Assembly: GCA_027596075.1 (NCBI GenBank)
Contig: JADGJC010000025.1
Span: forward strand, 172,771-236,770
Length of the DNA stretch: 64,000 bases
Reading direction: 5' to 3'
DNA from: Rhizophlyctis rosea
Taxonomy: Eukaryota; Chytridiomycota; Chytridiomycetes; Rhizophlyctidales; Rhizophlyctidaceae
Position numbers and translations under genes: made by a program. The notes under the pieces were generated by a model. The model had not been told where the DNA came from. It was given only the letters and a program-made list of their open reading frames with translations, and did no database searches. Below, piece by piece: positions 21,875-33,540 of the stretch (positions are counted from its first letter, which is position 1; every line of letters starts with the position of its first letter).

Positions 21875-24579
21875 ATGGCCGACGCCCGTCAACGCCGAGC
21901 TGCTCTCAACAAACAAACTGCTGGTCTCAACCAAGCAGACGACGCTCCGTACCCTCCAGGTCGGCGTCCCCAGCGGCGCGGCTCTCCCACCTTCTGGCAC
22001 CGCTGGGCGCAGATCCTCATCATCCCACTAGCCATCGCCGCCTACTACTTCCTAAAACCCCTCATCCACGAAACAAAACAACGTCAAAAAACCAGCGACG
22101 CGCGCGGAACGTCCCCACTCGACACCCTATGGCCCCTCCCAGCTAAAATTGTACACTCCCAAGCAGCCATCGTGCCCCTAACGTTTTGGAATCTTCGCGC
22201 ATCAGGCGGAGGATCCGAAGAAGCCAGTAGATATGTGTCTAAAGCATTCTTGAATGCTAATGCGAATGTTCGGAAAGTTTGTCCTGGGTGGAAACCGGCG
22301 GAAGCTAAAGGCAGTATTGAAGTTGTTTTGAAGAAGACCCAGCCGGTTGGACCGGAGTATTTGGATGAGAGTGTTAGCGACGCGTATGAGTTGGACACGA
22401 CGCAAGCTGGTGTGATTAGAATCTCGGCGGATAATGCTTATGGAGCTCTTCGTGCTGCACAAACTTTATCTCAGTTGGTGGTGAACGTTCGTGGTGTTTG
22501 CGGGTATTGGTGGAACGTGAAAATTGAAGATCAACCACGTTTCCCATACCGTGGATTCATGCTTGATACTTCGCGGAATTTCTTCAGGTTGGCCAATTCA
22601 GTCAATTGATGGTAGTCTCTTAAAGAATGTTGATCTCAGTAACGATTGCCCATCCTGTCGTCCACCTTGTGCATTCAGCGTCAAGGACATTCTGCGCACA
22701 CTAGACGGTCTGGCGGAAACTAAACTGAATGTCTTTCACTGGCATGTCATTGACGCGCAGTCATTCCCACTGAAGTGGGAGTATGATGGTGGAAAGTTGT
22801 ACAAGGCGGGGGCATATAAGCGTCCCGATGGATCGTTGAAAGTCTATAGTCGCGAGGATGTGGATAAGATCATCAACTACGCTCATGATCGGGGCATTAG
22901 AGTTGTGCCCGAGGTGAATTGTCCGGGCTTCTGGGGAGAGATATTCGTGGCATTTATTCGTGATTGAGTGCTTAACCAAATTGCGTTTAGTTTGATATGC
23001 CGGGACATACTGCTGTCTGGGGGAAGGCGTATCCTGAGGTAGGTCCATTTCTGATGGTCCCGAGCGTAGAATGGTATTTGTAAACAAAAGAATAAACAAA
23101 CTGAGCCGCATTATACACTAGCTGATCCTCGCCGCTGACCATGAATGTTGGGATGGTGTTGATGCAACTGGCACTTGTAATCCAAAATCAGCGGGTCCGT
23201 TCTCAAATGGATGGTGCGCTCAACCTCCGTGAGTTGCCCCTTGCTCTCCTGTCATTGCAGACTGTCCTTCTTTGCCACCAACTTGACATACTGTACACAA
23301 CAACATAGATGCGGCCAATTCGACCCGGACAACCCCCACCTCAAATCCCTCATAAGACACTTCCTATCCGACATGTCCAACTGGTTCCCCGACAAACTCC
23401 TCCACACCGGCGCCGACGAAATCAACGACGCAGCATGGAACTTCCCAAACTCCACATCCGATCCCGCTATCTTCCACTCCTTTTCCAAAAAGGTAGCTAA
23501 CTTCCAATCCTTCATCCACGAAACTGTCACAAAAGATCTGAAAAAGAAATGGGCCATCTGGGACGAAAGCGTTGCTCCCCGCGGTAAAGGATATGGATTG
23601 TCGAAGAAGGACGTGGAGGAAGGGGGGTGGAGTGTGCCGACGGACACAGTGATTTTCAATTGGGAGTTTCCGGTGGGGAAGAGTGCGGATGTGGATGCGA
23701 ATAGCATTGCGGGGGAGGGGTATAGGCAGGTTGTTGCGTTTGCTGATAGGTATTATCTGGATTGTGGGCCGCAGGTGAGTTATGGGATGAGTGAGCGGGT
23801 TTTGTTGGTGCTTGGATCGGGCGTCGGCAGCGCCTTTCCTCAGCGTTGTGTGGACTGATTCAACATATGCTCTTTCAATCCTCAAAGCAATGGTGGTGCG
23901 CGGACAAGAGCAGTGGGAGACCGCTCATTCATGATTGGAAGTCTATTTATAAGTTCGATCCCGTGGAAGGAATTCACAATCCTGAGACGGTGATAGGAGC
24001 TGAAGTTGGTGAGTGATTTTCGCACCATCCTTGATCACCTTCTCATAAACAGGCACTGACCCAAAGTTGCTCCCCACACACCCACCCGCAGCACTCTGGA
24101 CCGAAGCCATAAAATGCTACATCCTCGACAAATGGCTCTGGCCCCGTCCCGCCGCACTAGGCGAACGTCTCTGGTCACCCTCTTCCACACTCCACACCAC
24201 TCAAACCGACAAACGAATCAACCTCTTCAAAGAACGCCTTAAAACCCTCTACGGAATCGAATCTCATGCGTTAGATTATGAGGGATACCTCCCAGTGCAG
24301 TACCGCGTGGAATGGTGCGACGGGTATGAGAAGGATGAAGAGGTGATGCGGGCGCAGAGGGGATGGCGGAATTGGTATTATTGGGATGTTGGGAAGCCGG
24401 TTGGGAAGGGACGGGGGGATAGGTGGGAGGAGTGGGAGTGGAGTCTAAATGGGGATTATTGTTGGGTAAGCTTGGGTGGGGCCCCCAATTTATTCACAAA
24501 AGTGCTAACATTTGTGGTCTCTTCTTGATCGCAGCCTGCAAGGTTGTATAAGCCGAGTGACATAGCTTGCGAGGCGTGA
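21875..24579 (+). CDS. GH20 beta-N-acetylhexosaminidase, N-terminally membrane-anchored
   Basis: Releases terminal GlcNAc/GalNAc from chitooligosaccharides or glycans. Exon 1 (21875-22587) starts with a cytosolic stretch of about 40 residues, then one hydrophobic segment (residues about 45-62, ILIIPLAIAAYYFL), so a type II membrane protein is likely. The non-catalytic GH20b domain follows (GVIRISADNAYGALRAAQTL), then FPYRGFMLDTSRNFF. Exon 2 (22679-22913) has KLNVFHWHVIDAQSFPL. Later exons have FDMPGHTAVWGKAYP, LLHTGADEINDAAW (catalytic Asp-Glu), WDESV, VIFNWEF and ALWTEAI, and end at 24579. The usual H-x-G-G-D-E reads H-T-G-A-D-E here; the catalytic pair remains. Likely in wall remodelling or chitin turnover. 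Confidence 0.92.
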
Positions 24580-24846
24580 GTATTGTAACATAAGACATGC
24601 AGCATGTGCGAACACCAATTTTGTCGTCAGTCGATGTATGAATGACAGAATTCAAAATGTCCACCAAGAATGAGATAAGCACAAATATGGAGCACCACAA
24701 ATTACCATAGGGACGCGATTCTGAGTATCTTAATGATATATATTACCGCAACCCATGCAGTTGATGAGAGATGCTTGAATTTTGTGATGCAATACAATCT
24801 ATGAACAAAAAATCATCGGAACACACAAGTCCCCTCAAATACAAAT

Positions 24847-26141
24847 CTAGTTCTTGGCAACGAAAGCGACACCGGCCTCGATGTTCTTGATGAGCTCGGG
24901 AACGGCGGCCTTGTAGAGGGTTTGCTCGTAGTCGGACAAGGGGCCAATGGGGTGGATCTTGCCAACACCGTTGGGCTATTGTACATGTGAAAGTTGAACA
25001 AATGATGGGATTTGGATGAAAATGAGAGTAAATGCACAGATACGTACGGAGAGCTCAACGTTGGTGGAGAACCACTCAACACCGTCCTTGCGGGCGACGT
25101 CGCTGTAAACAAAGGTGGGCTCAACAATACCCTTCTCACCACCGAGAGCCCTCAAGAGAGAGTCGGTGAAGCGGGCACCAGCCTGGGCCATGGACAAGGT
25201 GGCGGAACCAGCACCGTCCTTGGCCTTGACGACCTCATCACCACCGAATTGGATGCGCTTGGTGAGCGCCTCAATCTCCTCTTGCGAGAACTTGATGCCG
25301 GTCTGATTGAAGAAGATAGTGCCGTTTCAGCACGATTGTATGTGAAGCGCGACTATATAGATCTCGCCATTACCTGGGAAAGAAGGGGAAGGATAGTGAC
25401 ACCAGAGTGACCACCAACGACGTGGACCTTGACCTTGGTGGGGTCAATGTTCTTGGTCTGGCCAACGAAGGTGGAGGCACGGACAACATCGAGGGTGGTA
25501 ACACCAAAGATGCGCTTGGGGTCAAAGACACCCTCCTTCTTCAAGACCTCAGCGAAGATGGGGACGGTGGAGTTGACGGGGTTGGAGATGATGAGAACGT
25601 GGGCGTTGGGGGCGTGCCTGTTTTGGAATCCCATCAATTTGGATGCTCACATGTAGTCGAGGACCACGCGTTCCATACTCACTTGGCGGTGGCCTGGGCG
25701 ATGTCGCGGACGATGGAGGCGTTGGTGTTGAACAAGTCCTGACGGGTCATTCCGGGCTTACGGGGGACACCAGCGGGGATGACGATAATGTTAGAATCCT
25801 TCAAGGCATCACCGAGTTGCTCAGGACCCTTGTGGCCAGTGACGACCGCGCGGGTGTTGATGTGGCCGAGATCAGCGGCGACACCAGGGGAGTGGACGAT
25901 ATCGTAAACAGCGAGACGCTCAACAGCGGGGTTGAGCTTCAAAAGGAGGGACAGAGGCTGACCGATACCGCCGGCACCCCCGATCACGGTGACCTTCGCG
26001 CCGCGCTGACAATACGGACCGCACGCGTTAAATTTCGGGAATATGTATGATCATCTGTGTTGTTGTAACGGATGAGTGGAAGATACATACCGAGACGGTG
26101 GAGCTCGCGAATCCACGGGTGAACATCTTGCTTGCGAACAT
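24847..26141 (-). CDS. MDH2: Malate dehydrogenase, mitochondrial (NAD+)
   Basis: Interconverts malate and oxaloacetate in the TCA cycle. Exon 1 (26141-26091) encodes [17 protein letters not shown], a short Arg/Ser/Phe presequence typical of matrix import. Exon 2 (26005-25683) starts [20 protein letters not shown], the Rossmann GxGGxG loop, then [27 protein letters not shown] with substrate arginines, and ASIVRDIA. Exon 3 gives [22 protein letters not shown] and [16 protein letters not shown] with the catalytic histidine. Later exons give [29 protein letters not shown], and an end at VAFVAKN (stop 24847-24849). The presequence and Rossmann loop favour the mitochondrial isoform. Confidence 0.96.
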
Positions 26142-26484
26142 GTTTGCTAGTGAGGGGTGGACTGTGTGGATGAGGCTAGAAGGGTGCTGGAAGTGATGAG
26201 GGAAGAAGAGGGTTGAGAGTGCAGTCCAACGAATGAGGAATGTTAGAATGCAGATGACGGAGCCAATAATAGCCTGCACAAGCCCCATTGCTTCGATGGC
26301 AACACCACCCCAATTTGAACATGATGGAAGGGAGATGTGACTCATAGTGACTTGGCATACACTCATCACTGATTCGACCTCAGATAAAGACTTGGAATTT
26401 GTTGACGAGGGTTCCTTCTCTCCCCACTTTCCCACACTCATTGTTAGAATTGAATCTACAATCACCAACCTGCATTCCGACACG
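26142..26484. promoter_or_regulatory. Divergent promoter, MDH and HMG-box genes
   Basis: 343 bp between opposing start codons. No gene is seen. The reading frame of the HMG gene stays open upstream to about 26347, but the first ATG in that frame is at 26485. Confidence 0.5.
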
Positions 26485-28215
26485 ATGACGCGTACCAGGA
26501 GCCAAACTGATGCGGACCAGACGGTTCCCACTCGCTCACAGAAGGGGAGTGGAAGGAGGCGGATGCCCAAGAAGGTTGTTGGGAGACGAGGTGGTGAGAC
26601 AGTTGGAACACAGATCAAGGGAGCGGAGGGGTTGGGACACGGTGGGAAAGAGGTGAAGAGTTCAGCACAACTTTGCAAAGAGGTTGAGAGTAGCAACGCA
26701 AACTTGTTGTCAGCATCGCTTTCAAACGCAGTGGGGTCTGGCTGTCTTCAGAATATCGACGGGCCGTTATGTTTGGACCTTGGGAAAAGGGCGTCGGTCG
26801 ATGAGGAACGAGGTACTGAAGCAGAGGCAGGAGCGGAGACACTTGGGCAGTGCTGCGAACATTTCATCACGAATCCGTGCACTTTGGACGCTGGCGGGTC
26901 TCTGGGGGAAGATGGATCTTGCGAAACGGTGATGGAAGGGTGTGCGGCCTCGACAGAGGTCATGCTCATCTCAGATACGTCGGTTCTACGGAAGAACGCA
27001 TCACCGGCAACATCCCAGACAGCAGTTGCGGAGCCCTCCCCTGAATCGCCAATTGCACCCACATCCTCATCAACATCGGCCTCAACCCACTCTGCGCCAG
27101 TCACTTCTGTCGGCAAGAAGGAGTCGGCTAGTGTTGCAGAACGGGACGAGACAGTGATGGCACCCATCTTTCGATCAACGTCACCTCAAGCCTTTCCTGT
27201 CACTATCAAGCAAGAAGTGATAGATAACATAGCGACGGCATCTGTCCTTCAGTCTCCCGCTCCGCTGGACCCTGCCCCAAGAACTCGCCCGAAGCGCAAC
27301 AACCGCACACTAGATGCCAATAACAATAAGAAAGACGAACGGCCTGGCAAGAAAGCCAAAATCAACAACATCGCTCATACGGCGCAGGCACCCACCAAAC
27401 CCAAACGCCCGACGAACGCCTACATATTCTTCGTACGTGATATGATGCCCGTTCTGGCACAATCACATCCAGGTGCAGCCGGAAAGGATTACGTCAAGAA
27501 GCTTGCCCCAATGTGGAAAGCTATGAATTCCATGGAGAAACAGGTCATTGCCGAAATCCTGAATCGGCTGCAGCTCGCAGTGTAATGACATCCTCTTCCT
27601 CCACAGAAGTACGAAGCAATGCAAGCAGAAGAAAGCAAGAACTACAAGCGTGCTCGTTCCGAGTACCAGAAGTACGAAACTGCACGAGCGAAGGAAGCGA
27701 AGATGTATGTGGCGATGCAGGCGCAAGAAATGAAACCGGATGTGGTAAAGATGGAAGAACGGGAGGCCCCCAGTCCAGCCACAACTGCGTATTCTGCATC
27801 ACTCTCAAACTCAATACTGGCCGAGGAAAGAAGCTCTTCAGGCATGAGTGACGCGTCTTTCCTTGAACTACAATCATCGGTTCATCTCGTGAAGAAAGAT
27901 CCCATCCAACGCGCACACGAGCACGACGACTACGTCTCCCCGCCGTCCTCCTTCATCCGCATCTGGCGAGGAGAAACTGAATCGCCGCCCGTCGTACCTG
28001 CACCCTTCCTTCGCCGGACCGCCACCATTCGTCTCCCCACGCGCGCCGCGTCGTTCGATGAAGTCGCAAAGGTGCTTTCGTTGACGAAGAGCCCGAGTGT
28101 GCGGTCTCTGTGGTTGCGTGAGGAACGAGGGGCGGTTCAAGTGGATCAGCAGTTGCCGGATATTGATTCGGAAGCTGATGGGGCTTACTCTTTAGAGGAG
28201 CCTTCGGTCTGGTAG
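26485..28215 (+). CDS. HMG-box DNA-binding protein
   Basis: Two exons, 26485-27543 and 27607-28215, give 555 aa. The long N-terminal half is low-complexity and Ser/Thr/Ala-rich, with basic patches (GRRRMPKKVVGRR) that could be nuclear signals. An HMG box spans residues of about 310-385 across the splice junction: PKRPTNAYIFFVRDMMPVLA, YVKKLAPMWKAMNSMEKQ, then KYEAMQAEESKNYKRARSEY. The Pro, aromatic and Trp core positions are present. The box lacks SOX/MATA-type specificity marks I would recognise, so a chromatin-associated or NHP6-like binding mode is possible. The donor (CAG|GTCATT) is weak beyond the GT, but the join restores the box exactly. The C-terminal tail is acidic and disordered. 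Confidence 0.88.
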
Positions 28216-28350
28216 ATACCCTCGTGATGTCCGTTAGCAGGGTCTCCAATACAGAAGGTCGAGCTGTACGTAGCTAAACATAGGCATAGTGTATCATATA
28301 TTTACATAGTAACGAAAAGGGAAGAGAGTGCTCTAAATAGGAATATTTGT

Positions 28351-29371
28351 TTACTCATGCAACCCCAGCATTTTCGATATTCTGTTTACACCCTGTGGAT
28401 CTGTCTGGCTGATGGAATACTCCGGAGTTGTGATCGCTACGCCCATGAATACGTTTGGATTTCTATGCGTCATCCTTGAGGTTACGGATGTTGGGATGGC
28501 CATGTGCACCTCTGGCACATCCAACTCGTTCAAAATGCGGTCAAGGTTTCGTGGCGTGATGCCGCAACCTGGTAGGATGGTGATTCGGTCGCCAGCTTTT
28601 TGAACAAGTTGTTTGAGGAGCGGAAGACCTTCCAGGACGCCGGAATCTTGCCCGCTTTGATACAATTGCGTTTTCAGCATATCGAATGGTCTAAAACGAT
28701 ACGGAAATCGGAACAACCTTGTGAGAACCCTTTGTATGCCTCCAATTTTGATCAGATCTTCCAAGGCCTTGAAGGGGTCTAGTGTCATATCGAAAGCTCG
28801 ATGAAACGTCACATTCATCGGTTTGGCAATGTCAACCAACGTTTTGGTCCGCGTTGTATCAATGGTTCCATCCGGGTTGAGAAGACCTATCACCACTCCG
28901 TTGGCTCCCAGGGTCTTGGCCATCTGATGAAGGGAGTAAACAGCTTCAGACAATGCGCACTACGGATGGAGAATATTTCAGATCGCACCTCAATATCATA
29001 CTTCATGACTTCAAACTCTGTATCAGAATAGCAAAAGTCTCCCCCACGTGATCGAATCATGACATGTATTGGGATTTTTAGGAGTTTGCGGGCTGTTGCA
29101 ATGGATCCTGCACTTGGAGTTGTGCCGCCTGTTTGTGACGTTGGTCATGGATGATGAATCTCAGTCTCATTGAGTCATGAAAGAAATAGTAGGACTCTGA
29201 CCCTCGATAAGGTTATCGCACAGTTCGACGCGTGTTGCACCGTTTTGCTCTGGTATTGCGCAAACGAGGTGAGATAGGGGCAGTATGCTGAAGTGACAAG
29301 TGGGTAATACCTGCTATGAGAGCACTTTCCGGGCTGTCTAAGCATATCTCTAGACCAACTTTCCGAGTCAT
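28351..29371 (-). CDS. CUTC: Copper homeostasis protein CutC
   Basis: TIM-barrel protein of the CutC family, linked to copper handling; the molecular activity is unsettled. At least five exons. The first (from 29371) gives KVGLEICLDSPESALIA. The second gives EQNGATRVELCDNLIEG. The third gives GTTPSAGSIATARKLLKIPI, then MIRSRGGDFCYSDTEFEVM. The fourth gives CALSEAVYSLHQMAKTLGAN, VIGLLNPDGTID and VTFHRAFDM. The last gives SGQDSGVLEGL, ITILPGCGITPRNLDRIL and EVHMAIPT, and stops at 28351-28353. The order and motifs match animal and bacterial CutC; the conserved Cys in VELC is present. One intron has an unusual GTTGTT donor (about 28726). Confidence 0.93.
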
Positions 29372-29644
29372 TTGGGTATGGCGGTGTTGCTCTTGATAGG
29401 CCTGAACAAAATGTGCAGGAGAGCAAAGAAAGGGATGAAGGGAATGAGAGAAACGCCAATCAGGAAGGGACACCCTGGTCCAATAATGCCCCAAATGGTA
29501 ATTTTCATTAGTTCGAATTAGGTTGGGGGCTGGGGCAAAAGGGTCATGGCCTGATTTTGCCCTCTGCACAACTCTCTTTTTCACCAATCTTTCACATTCC
29601 CATCGCACAGCACTTCACGCTCTTATACAGATTTTATCGACGCA
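29372..29644. promoter_or_regulatory. Divergent promoter, CutC and ABHD13-like genes
   Basis: 273 bp between head-to-head start codons. No individual factor sites could be named. Confidence 0.5.
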
Positions 29645-30964
29645 ATGGCCTGGTTAAACCTCTCCTGGCTGATGTCAACCTTCTTCTACGTGACGTCCAC
29701 CTTTATGGGCGGCGCACTCTTTATGATCTACTACAACCAAAATAGCCTCATCTGTACGTCACCCGAACCCCATCCCCCCCATTCCTTCACCTAACACTTC
29801 CCCCTACAAAACAAGACCCAGCACGCTTCCCACCCGGCTCCCGCGAAGAAGTAGCAACTCCCAACGAATTCGGCATGCCAGACTGGGAAGACGTCACCCT
29901 CACCACTCCCGACAAGGTCACAATAAAGGGCTACCTAATCAGACGGAGACCGCGCACAAATGTCTCGACCGACGACGCGTCATCGCAACTTAGGCAGAGA
30001 AAGGAGGACGCAAAGGCTCCACTAGCAGAGTATACACTTTTGTATTGTCATGCTAATGCCGGGAATATGGTGAGTCCTACGCGTCATTGGCGATTGGGTC
30101 CAGAATTTGTTTGTTTATTGTCAATGTCTATTTTCAGGGCCATCGGTTACCCATCGCAAACCGTTTCTACCACAAGTGCAACACCAATGTATTCATGTTG
30201 TCGTATCGTGGGTATGTGTCATTGCTATCTTGACTCGATATGTCCTGTGCGTCTCATGCCCCTGTTGTATAGCTATGGGAAAAGTGATGGCTCTCCATCT
30301 GAGAAAGGTCTTAAAATCGACGCTCAGGTACGATGTTTGAAATCAAAAGCATGTCCCAATGATCCCTTCAACTCACTGCATCAATGGTACCAATAGGCTG
30401 CTCTGGACTACATAACATCGCATCCCGAACTCAAAAACACGAAAATAGTCATATATGGCCAATCCATTGGTGGTGCAGTCGCGGTCGATTTGGCAGCACG
30501 GAATGAGGAACAGGTTCATGCTTTGATTGTGGAAAACACTTTCACGACTTTGGTATGTCAAACATTTGCGCTGATCCCACATCAATCGCCCGAAATGGAC
30601 CTGACACCCCTCACAGCGCAAACTCATCCCTCACGTAATGCCCTACCTAAACTGGGTCTCATTCCTCTGCCACCAAATCTGGGACACAGAAGCCGCCATC
30701 AAGCAACTGCGCAGAATACCGATTCTCATGTTGAGCGGTGGCATGGATGAGCTGATCCCACCCAGTCAGATGATTGAGCTGTGTAGAGGAGCCCGGGCGG
30801 CTAGACGGAGTGGAAGTGAGAAGGAGGAAGTGGAGGGAGGGGAAGCAGTGGAAGAGGACGGAAATGGGATTCGGTTTGTGATTTTGCCGGATGGCACACA
30901 TAATGATACGTGTATGAAGGCGGGGTATTTTGAGGAGATTGTGCGATTTTGGAGGGAGTTGTAA
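29645..30964 (+). CDS. ABHD13: ABHD13/Bem46-type alpha/beta hydrolase
   Basis: Membrane-anchored serine hydrolase. Residues about 10-30 form an N-terminal membrane segment (STFFYVTSTFMGGALFMIYY), followed by the family block LIYPARFPPGSR. The core shows YTLLYCHANAGNMGHRLP (oxyanion region), VFMLSYRGYGKSDGSPSEKG, the nucleophile elbow IYGQSIGGAVAVDLA with Ser in G-Q-S-I-G, PILMLSGGMDELIPP with the acid Asp, and LPDGTHNDT with the His. All three triad residues are present. Five or six exons; the last reads to TAA at 30962-30964. An Arg/Glu-rich insertion lies between the acid and His motifs. In fission yeast Bem46 relates to polarity, but the substrate is unknown. Confidence 0.92.
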
Positions 30965-31271
30965 GGCGGCGGTTGTGCTTAATGATACCCGTGTGTTCAC
31001 GCTTTTCGATTTGATTAGTATGAGGACGTGTGGCCAGAGTATGTGGCGGTCAGCTGGATGTGATCTGTTTGCAGTGATTGTCCCCCAACTCGGATATCAG
31101 ACCCCCAATTTAGTCTGCTCAAACGATGGACAGCACAACGCAAATTACACCAAGGCTTCTGGCATGATATGACATCTCCTATTATGTACAGTAATATACC
31201 GCGTATTCACAAAATCAACCTCATAGGATGCCCAGGCACCATTCGCTTTGCCTCGACCCCTCAAAACCCCT

Positions 31272-32575
31272 TTATCGATACCTCATCACAACCCTCGGCC
31301 TCCTCTCAGACACAGCAGCAGCCCGTCCCCTCAACCCCGCCATCTCCTGCGCCTTCTTCACCTCCGCCAACTCCGACCCCACAAACAACTCCTCCTCCGA
31401 CGTCAAAAACGGATGTCTTGAAGCCCACTCCGCCGTAATCCTCTCCCCCTCATCCGGCTCCAACATCTTGCTCAACAAATCCGCCGCATGCGACACCATA
31501 GGGTGCCACGCTACTTCCCTTCCCATCCGCTGCGCGTCCAACTTCGCGACAAGTCCTCGGGAGATGTAGGTTGTGGTGGATTTTCGGACGAGGCGGGAGC
31601 CGAGGTAGTTGAGGGAGCAGTCGGGGAGGTAGGGTTCGAGCCATTGGCCTAGGACTGTGCCGGCGGAAAAGACGTCTGGTGCGGCGAAGTCTGGTTGGAC
31701 TATTGAGGAGCCTACGGAGGGGAGGGGTTTGCCGGTGGTTGAGTTTGTGGATTGGCGGGCTTGGGACCAGGAGATGAGGACTAGGGATGAGTCGTGTTCG
31801 GACATGAAGAGGTTGTGGGTTGTGATGCCGTTGTGGGAGATGTGGAGGTTGTGAATGGAGGTCATGACCTGTTGGGGGAATGATCAGCTACCGCGGCCAA
31901 AATAAATTTTCCCTGTCGCAGCGCCAAAACTCACTGTGAGCAATTGCTTCATCCAACTTCTGATCACAACCAAATCTGCATTTCGCAAATCCAATTTCCG
32001 GTATCTGGGGTATACAAGCACTTTTGATCCCGCAAACTCCTCGTCCACCGCATCGTACATGTCCAGCACGCGTAATGTGTGTGGAACTTTGTGCTCCTCT
32101 AGGAATCGGACGACTTCTACTTCTTGTTCAGCAGTGGCAGGATCCCGAACGGTCTTCAAAATGACAGGTACGGATGTAACTAGGTCGAGGGCGTATGTGA
32201 TTATAGAACGAGCGCGGTTTGGAAGGGTATCGATGATGGATGCTCGGTCGGTTTGACGGAGGTCGAGTGCGGAAGTGATGGATGATCGTCGGCTCTGCAA
32301 GTCAGAAAAACCATCAGTCATTGATCTGACAGCTGCCAAAAAGGGGTGTTTCGATATACTCCACTTACAGCCATAGAAGTCGTTGTTGGTGGTCCTTCGA
32401 CAAGATATCTCTCCGCTCCCACCAGGTTGACTGCCTTCCCCTTCCCCTTTCCACCAGAGTCGGACCCTGACGCTGTCGATAGTGCTTTGACGCTGTCAAG
32501 GTCTATTCTCATATCTCCCAGCTTCTGTGCTATACTGTCAGCGGACTGATCTGTTGGTGTTGCGACGGCGGCCAT
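31272..32575 (-). CDS. Protein-kinase-like fold, probable pseudokinase
   Basis: Three exons, 32575-32369, 32294-31935 and 31868-31272, give 387 aa. Residues 1-85 are low complexity. The N-lobe has VPVILKTVRDPATAEQEVEV, where Lys could be the VAIK lysine and a later Glu the helix-C partner, and HKVPHTLRVLDMYDAV. The hinge region is KVLVYPRY. The catalytic loop position reads HNLHISHNGITTHNLFM: the HRD aspartate and following Lys are absent. The DFG position reads LISWSQA, with no metal-binding Asp. The C-lobe is recognisable: FAAPDVFSAGTVLGQWL and LLSKMLEPDEGERIT, then HPFL. No glycine-rich loop is evident. The loss of both catalytic aspartates points to a scaffold or allosteric role. Family not identified. 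Confidence 0.72.
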
Positions 32576-33540
32576 AGTGGAGCGAAATGTAAATACGGCA
32601 GCGATGGCTTGAAAAAAGTTTGAACGGTCTGTGAGGAAGATGACCGCGACTGCGTCGCAGATTGGTTGGCTGGTTGGAAGAAGATTGGTTCCAGGTTGAA
32701 TTTAAAAAAGGGTTTTGTGGGGAAAAAGCGTCGGAAGCCCGACGGTGGGAGACGATTATGGTGCTACGGACGATTCCGACCAAGCCTATCGATTCTGTTA
32801 TCTGGGTCAACCCATGTTGCTGGATGACACCCTCGTGTAACGCGCTTACTCCAAATGCTCACTCATCATTGCATAATATAGGAACTCGAAGAAAGGGCTA
32901 TTTTTGAATGCTACGCGCACGTGATGAAAGAAGCATTCAAACTGAGTCATGCCAGGCCCAGGTGGGCGCCACAAAGGAGCCACCCGTCAACCTTGATTGC
33001 ACCCTGTCACACATTTGCGTTACAATTTTCAGCCCTGCTGCATGCTTGAAACAAGGGGAAACTTTCAGGAGAAAGTACGAAGCTTCTTACCTTTTTGAGT
33101 GTGGACCCGCATTGGCGCGCAGAAGGGCGCAGTAAAACTTACCAATTTGGTTGGGCCTGCTGCTGGTCCCTGGAGCCGTCGGGCGCGAACAAAAGGGTCC
33201 CGGACCGCACCAATTGCACATGGCATCCCTCATGAGCATGATGAATGTGATGAGGAATGGCTGAAAGAAATGGCTGTGGAAGAGACCGAAGACTCGGTGA
33301 AGAAAGCTGGTGGAGGACGGCTGGGATTCCGACATTGGGGTGCCACTTTTCCTTTCAGAGACACCCCACCGCACAAACGCCCCTTCTCAAATCATAAAAG
33401 ATCGAAAAGCTTGAAACCTTCCCCCTTGCATCCTGTTCTCCTCTTCCTGCAGTCGGAACGCAAAAGGCACTTACGTTGCTTTTGAAGACTTGCCAACGCA
33501 TCTATTGTCTAGAATACTAGATTAGAATACTCTCTCAATC
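32576..33540. other. Divergent intergenic region, pseudokinase and LPMO-like genes
   Basis: A 965-bp gap. An open stretch at 33099-33485 (plus) has no recognisable domain and overlaps open frames on the other strand, so it is not called. Just upstream of 33541 are two TTAGAATACT/CTAGAATACT-like copies. Confidence 0.45.

Noticed and set aside
26347..26484. Longer HMG-box protein start at 26347
   Set aside because: The codon there is GTG, and the first ATG in frame is at 26485.
33099..33485. 128-codon open frame upstream of the LPMO-like gene
   Set aside because: No domain and low-complexity basic composition. It overlaps open frames on the other strand and starts without clear context.
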